Shown: positions 60,057 through 64,000 of the stretch, piece after piece
How the letters are laid out: the number at the start of each line of letters is the position of its first letter
How positions within the stretch are numbered: the stretch's first letter is position 1
DNA from: Hyphomonas jannaschiana VP2
GTDB taxonomy: Bacteria > Pseudomonadota > Alphaproteobacteria > Caulobacterales > Hyphomonadaceae
Assembly: GCF_000685215.1 (NCBI RefSeq)
Contig: NZ_ARYJ01000009.1
Location: forward strand, 1 to 64,000
DNA length: 64,000 bases
Direction: 5' to 3'
Program-made: the position numbers and the translations under genes
The notes under the pieces: model-generated
Databases searched by the model: none
What the model saw: only the letters and a program-made list of their open reading frames with translations
Told to the model about the DNA's origin: nothing

Positions 60057-61226
60057 TCAGGCGCCGACAACCGCTGGAAGCGCTTTACAGAAACGCTCAA
60101 CATCTTCGATCTTGCCGGTGGAAACACGCGACCAGTCAACATAATCCATGTATTGCCCGCGGATGGAGATTTTTTGCTCTGCCAGCGCCTTCTGGACGTC
60201 ATTGGCCGGCTTACCCGACTTGAAGTAAACGAAGTTCGTCTGCGACGGCAGGTATTCGAGGCCCAGCGTATCGAGCGTTGTCGTGATCATTTGGCGGGCT
60301 TCGACGACTTTACCTTTGGAGAAGCTCAGGAACGCCTCGTCATTGTAGCAACCGATAGCGGCCGCATAGGACGTGCACGGCGACCAGGACATTGCCGTCG
60401 CCTGGATCTTCTGGGCTGTCTCCGGGGAAGAGATCGTGTAGCCCATGCGGATACCCGCCATGCCATAGATCTTCGAGAAAGTACGGGAAACAATGACATT
60501 GTGACCTTCATTGATCAGCGGAATGCAAGTGTTCCCCGCCGGATCGTCAGCCAGTTCCATATAGGCTTCGTCAACGAGCACCGTGGTCTTCGCGGCCATG
60601 CGCTTCACGGCTGCCTTCAGGGTCGCGGCATCGGATACAAGACCGGTCGGATTGTTCGGGTTGCACAGCTGGACGAGTCCGGTGGTTTCAGTGACCCGCG
60701 CCTCGATCGCCGCGAGGTCGATTTCCATGCCGGGCGTCAACGGCACACGGTCGATGGTGGCCATGCCCAGACGGGCGGCATAAAGGGCCGTCGTATCCCA
60801 GAACAGGCGCGGCGCAACGATCGGGCCTTTCGGGCCATAGATCATGGCGATGGCGGACAGTGCCTCACCCGATCCGGTGGTGAGCGCCACTTGCTCCGGA
60901 GCAACCCCATTCTTTTCGGCGATCATTTCAAGCAGCTGTTTCACAGCATCCTGTGACGCATAGTAAGCACCTTTGGACCCTGCATACTCGATCATTTTGA
61001 GGGCGGACGGCGCCGGACCGTAGGGGTTTTCGTTACGAGACAGAAGCGCAACACCTTCCGGCGGTCCGAGCAGATAAGGATTCTCGACTGCAACTTTCTC
61101 AGGCGGGAAAGCTGCCTCAGTTGTTTCGGCGATCGCTGAAGCACCCGATGCGCAGGCGGTTGCACCTGCCACACCCATGCCGGTCGCGCCAGCCAGAAGA
61201 AAACGTCTGGAAATATCGTAAGCCAT
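60057..61226 (-). CDS. Tat-exported PLP-dependent aminotransferase (HisC-like)
   Basis: A 389-residue fold-type I aminotransferase of the histidinol-phosphate type. CNPNNPTGLVS, VLVDEAYMEL and the PLP-binding Lys in SRTFSKIYGMAGIRMGY are intact. The N terminus is a full twin-arginine leader (DISRRFLLAGATGMGVAG, residues 4-21) followed by an Ala-rich linker (to about 35), so the enzyme should be exported with its cofactor bound. Periplasmic aminotransferases are unusual. It lies between two receptor genes, convergent with DUF2817. Substrate unknown. Confidence 0.85.
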   Translation of the reverse strand: MAYDISRRFLLAGATGMGVAGATACASGASAIAETTEAAFPPEKVAVENPYLLGPPEGVALLSRNENPYGPAPSALKMIEYAGSKGAYYASQDAVKQLLEMIAEKNGVAPEQVALTTGSGEALSAIAMIYGPKGPIVAPRLFWDTTALYAARLGMATIDRVPLTPGMEIDLAAIEARVTETTGLVQLCNPNNPTGLVSDAATLKAAVKRMAAKTTVLVDEAYMELADDPAGNTCIPLINEGHNVIVSRTFSKIYGMAGIRMGYTISSPETAQKIQATAMSWSPCTSYAAAIGCYNDEAFLSFSKGKVVEARQMITTTLDTLGLEYLPSQTNFVYFKSGKPANDVQKALAEQKISIRGQYMDYVDWSRVSTGKIEDVERFCKALPAVVGA

Positions 61227-61767
61227 ATTCTGAATTACCTGTAGCCTTTGGGTTGAGAAGAAACTGAATCCTTGAGGTCCGCTTGAGTGCGAATGGCAGC
61301 ATCATCCTGTCCAGGCATTATACCGGACTATACCTGATGGCGCGACGCAAGCGGTAGCAATTGCCACTGTGGCGGTTGCAACGTTGAAATGGTGGGCAGG
61401 TTTGGCGCTCAAGAGGGCAGCCAGGAAAGAAAATATCACAATTGCCGCTGGGGCAACTGAATTAACGACGAGCCAAATCACGGAAAACGGATTCGCGCGT
61501 GCCGGACGAGAATTCATAAATTCCACGGCACAGCACAAAACTGCAGGGCCTAAAATACCCCATGAAGTTGCACGCCTGATACCGGGGCGAAGCTCCCGGG
61601 CAGCGGACACATACCACAATTTATTGCCGGACATGCTGATCTGCGTTTCCTGATTGAGGCTTGTTGAAGCGCCTCTTCCCCAAGATGCAAGGAGGGAGGA
61701 GTGATCCTCCCTTCCCCGCGAAAATACCGCCCGCCCCGGTTATGGGGCGGGCGGATTTCATGCCGAC
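61227..61767. other. Intergenic region between aminotransferase and receptor genes
   Basis: About 540 bases. The right end holds the receptor's terminator. In the middle (about 61300-61650) both strands are open for 95-110 codons. The minus-strand frame is hydrophobic, but neither frame has a good ribosome-binding site or recognisable domain, so I leave both out. GAGGC/GCCTC arms at about 61656-61675 could form a weak hairpin. The aminotransferase promoter should be near its left end. Confidence 0.45.
61721..61754 (-). terminator. Intrinsic terminator of the right-edge receptor gene
   Basis: On the minus strand CCGCCCGCCCC, a 6-base loop and GGGGCGGGCGG form a perfect 11-pair stem followed by TATTTT, 13 bases after the receptor stop. 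Confidence 0.85.
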
Positions 61768-64000
61768 TTAGAAGTTGGCGAGCAGTTTGACGTAGTAGTA
61801 GCCACCCTGCCAGTCGATGATGTCACCGGAACGATAGATCCGGCCACAGCAGCTGTCGCCGAGTTCTGCTTCATCCGGGTACTGGTCGAAGGCGTTACGC
61901 GCACCAATCGAGATCTTCACGGCTTCAGACGCCTGGAAAGATCCTTCGAGGTCCACCTGAACCTTCGCACCATAGTCCTGGTACACCAGCGGCGCATTCG
62001 AACCGTCAGAGTTTGTGGACTCACCGTAGTAGTTGGCGCGTGCCAGGAAGCTATACGGACCAACTTCGTGTGTCACAGAGAAGACGCCGCGCCACTTCGG
62101 ATCGTAGTTGACGAAGTCATACTGATCTTCATCGTTGAACAGAGCACCGACATCGCTGTCGAACTCAGTCTTGTTGTAATTCACAGATCCCGTGAACTTG
62201 GTCGAAGACCCGTTCGCCCAATCCTTGGAATAGGTGCCGACAATATCCACACCCTTGGTGCTCGTATCAAAAGCATTGGTGAAGTAGAATACGCCACCGA
62301 TCGATTCAGCACCGACAACCCCTGCACCAACGAGGGCGAGATAGTTGTCATATGCGGCACCTGCCGTCGGGTCCGTTGACACGTTCTGCGTGGAGATCGC
62401 GTTCACGCGGTCTTCCAGATCGATCTGGTAGAAGTCGACCGTGAGCGAGAAGGCGTCGTAGGACGAGGTGAAGCCAAGCGTGTAGTTCGTTGACTTCTCA
62501 GGCTTGAGCGGCTCTGCGCCCAGAGCACCAGCAATGGCGCCACCGGCCGGGAACAGACCGGTCGCCACCGGGAAACCGTTCGGGAGACGGGTCGAGACGT
62601 TGGTCGTACCCTGCTGCCCCGGCGTCGGCGCCCGGAAGCCCGTACCGACAGAACCGCGCATCGCAAAGTTCGGCGTGAACTCATACCGACCGGCCAGTTT
62701 CCAGACGAGTTCGGAGTCGAAGTCCGAATAGTCTTCAAAGCGCAGAGCGCCTTGCAGGAACAGGGAGTCGGTTACGTCAGCACTCAGATCACCGTAGAGC
62801 GCATAGGAGTCACGCGTGTATTCGCCGGAGAATTCCGGGGAATAGCCGGGAAAACCGTTCGAACCGACACCTAGGGCGGTGTAGACTGGATCATTGGTGT
62901 CAGCACAATTGAGAGTCGAACCGTTGGCAATGACAGCCGCACCAGCCGCCGTCGGAGCCCCGGCGTCACAGAAGCCCCAGGGGTCGGGAAGCGAGTACGG
63001 GCCATCCGCATAGGACGCCGCGTCGCCACCAACCAGTTCATAAGACTCGTCGAGATAGCTGGCACCGAAGGCGAAGAGCAGCGGGCTGGACAGACCAACT
63101 TCAAACTCCTTGGAGAAGTCTGCCTGAAGCTGCATTTCTTCGTTGATCAGGTCTCCCGGATGGAAGCTTGTCGGGGTCGCATCCCCCAAGGACGGGTTGA
63201 CCGTATTTTTCAGCGTATACTTGATCTCGTTGTGGCCTAGGCGGCCGCTGAAATCATAGGTAATGCCGTTATCCCATTCACCACGGGCACCGACAACACC
63301 GGAATAGTCGATCACATTACCGAAGAAACGCGGTGCAAAGCCGCCCGGGAACAGGAAGAGCGACGACCAGAGTGACCCATCCTCAAGACGGATGTTCTCA
63401 ATCGTGCCGTTACCCGGATAACGATAGAAGAAGCTGCCATCGGCTTCGGAGTTCGAGTAGTTGCCGAAGCCGTACAGCTCGACATCACCGACTGTGTAAC
63501 CCGCATTCACAAATGTCCGGAACGCCTTGGAGTTCGGCTGCCCCCACGGCTGAACCACACCAGAACCCGAGTAATCAGCATCAGGAAGGCCTGCGATAAA
63601 GCTGTCCAGGTCAAAGCCGGCGATCGACGTGTCGCCCGGGTTGAAGCGTGGATCATTGACGTCTACACAGGCCCAGCTTTCACAGTATTGCTCACCGCGA
63701 ACGGTCATGTCTGCTTTTGAGTACTCGGCGGATACATTGACGAAACCATTGTCGCCGAGACCAAGGCCAAAGTTGCCAGCAAGGGTCGTATTGAAACCGT
63801 CGCCTTCGTAGTATTGACCGAAGTCGGCGCTGATGGAACCACCTTCCGGCGAATCCTTAAGAATGAAGTTGATAACCCCGGCAATGGCGTCAGAACCATA
63901 CTGAGCCGCAGCGCCGTCGCGCAGGACTTCAACACTTTTCAGCGCGATTGCTGGGATCGTCGCAATATCGGGTCCCTGCGTACCGGAGCCACCGATCTGC
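61768..64000 (-). CDS. TonB-dependent receptor, 5' end outside window
   Basis: About 743 residues are visible; the frame stays open to the right edge, so the start lies beyond the window. The visible protein begins in the plug domain: SVEVLRDGAAAQYGSDAIAG, then VINFILKD, a form frequent in receptors of Caulobacterales and sphingomonads. The barrel is complete and ends in YYVKLLANF. Extracellular loops carry several Cys residues (for example CESWAC), which may form disulfides. The upstream neighbour is unknown. It shares its direction with the Tat aminotransferase, but a terminator separates them. Confidence 0.92.
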   Translation of the reverse strand, partial: QIGGSGTQGPDIATIPAIALKSVEVLRDGAAAQYGSDAIAGVINFILKDSPEGGSISADFGQYYEGDGFNTTLAGNFGLGLGDNGFVNVSAEYSKADMTVRGEQYCESWACVDVNDPRFNPGDTSIAGFDLDSFIAGLPDADYSGSGVVQPWGQPNSKAFRTFVNAGYTVGDVELYGFGNYSNSEADGSFFYRYPGNGTIENIRLEDGSLWSSLFLFPGGFAPRFFGNVIDYSGVVGARGEWDNGITYDFSGRLGHNEIKYTLKNTVNPSLGDATPTSFHPGDLINEEMQLQADFSKEFEVGLSSPLLFAFGASYLDESYELVGGDAASYADGPYSLPDPWGFCDAGAPTAAGAAVIANGSTLNCADTNDPVYTALGVGSNGFPGYSPEFSGEYTRDSYALYGDLSADVTDSLFLQGALRFEDYSDFDSELVWKLAGRYEFTPNFAMRGSVGTGFRAPTPGQQGTTNVSTRLPNGFPVATGLFPAGGAIAGALGAEPLKPEKSTNYTLGFTSSYDAFSLTVDFYQIDLEDRVNAISTQNVSTDPTAGAAYDNYLALVGAGVVGAESIGGVFYFTNAFDTSTKGVDIVGTYSKDWANGSSTKFTGSVNYNKTEFDSDVGALFNDEDQYDFVNYDPKWRGVFSVTHEVGPYSFLARANYYGESTNSDGSNAPLVYQDYGAKVQVDLEGSFQASEAVKISIGARNAFDQYPDEAELGDSCCGRIYRSGDIIDWQGGYYYVKLLANF

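Noticed and set aside
61302-61634. A 110-residue hydrophobic frame on the minus strand and a 94-residue frame on the plus strand
   Set aside because: They overlap each other, have no recognisable domain or good ribosome-binding site, and the region looks non-coding.
61656-61675. TTGTTGAAGC half-site with GAGGC/GCCTC arms before the right-edge receptor terminator
   Set aside because: Only one arm of the operator is present and it lies downstream of the receptor gene.
1-64000. Mobile elements, CRISPR arrays, tRNA or rRNA genes, attachment sites
   Set aside because: No transposase or integrase gene, no regularly spaced repeats and no recognisable tRNA or rRNA sequence were seen on reading both strands; dedicated tools were not available.

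Overview
The window reads as a stretch of chromosome from an aerobic, GC-rich alphaproteobacterium. The gene families (many TonB-dependent receptors, Tat- and lipoprotein-exported enzymes, spinster-type MFS, ECF/ChrR pair, one-piece type II secretion operon) fit Hyphomonadaceae or Caulobacterales best. This placement is inferred from gene content only. I saw no rRNA, tRNA, CRISPR array, insertion sequence or phage gene.

Layout: (1) 1-5975, the end of an acyl-CoA dehydrogenase gene, an enoyl-CoA hydratase, and a three-gene 2-oxoacid oxidoreductase set with an NfnB/GltD-like flavoprotein. (2) 6053-10313, two tandem trypsin-like proteases with matching C-terminal domains, convergent with an unknown lipoprotein. 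(3) 10630-16185, a TetR-controlled uptake module (TonB receptor, TetR, alpha/beta hydrolase, MFS) marked by a repeated TTCAAC-N4-GTTGAA operator. (4) 16210-34524, a complete type II secretion system: minimal prepilin peptidase GspO, a CAP-domain protein, an operon gspC-D-E-F-G-H-I-J-K-L-M-N plus a small lipoprotein, preceded by a TonB-dependent receptor and a 958-residue lipoprotein made of two repeated halves. (5) 34812-36048, a beta-propeller lipoprotein with an XRE regulator. (6) 36290-39934, a TetR-HlyD-ABC exporter operon. (7) 39941-42722, elongation factor P with its lysylation enzymes EpmA and EpmB. (8) 43121-49831, a DUF1330 protein and a sulfatase block: TetR plus formylglycine-generating lipoprotein, convergent with a sulfatase-GST-sulfatase operon. 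(9) 49970-53549, a photo-oxidative stress module: ECF sigma factor and ChrR-like anti-sigma, divergent from a flavoprotein and DUF1365 gene. (10) 53567-64000, a second TetR-controlled uptake module (TonB receptor + DUF2817 peptidase; TetR-isochorismatase-M19 dipeptidase), a Tat-exported aminotransferase and a TonB receptor that runs off the window.

Taken together the region is built for taking up and degrading large or complex organic substrates: TonB receptors for outer-membrane import, exported hydrolases (sulfatases, peptidases, proteases), and a secretion machine whose operon includes its own TonB receptor. The most interesting feature is the receptor/type II secretion/duplicated-lipoprotein locus. 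The clearest regulatory signals are the TTCAAC palindromes and the ECF promoter. The ChrR-like anti-sigma factor lacks the expected N-terminal zinc motif but keeps its cupin metal site.
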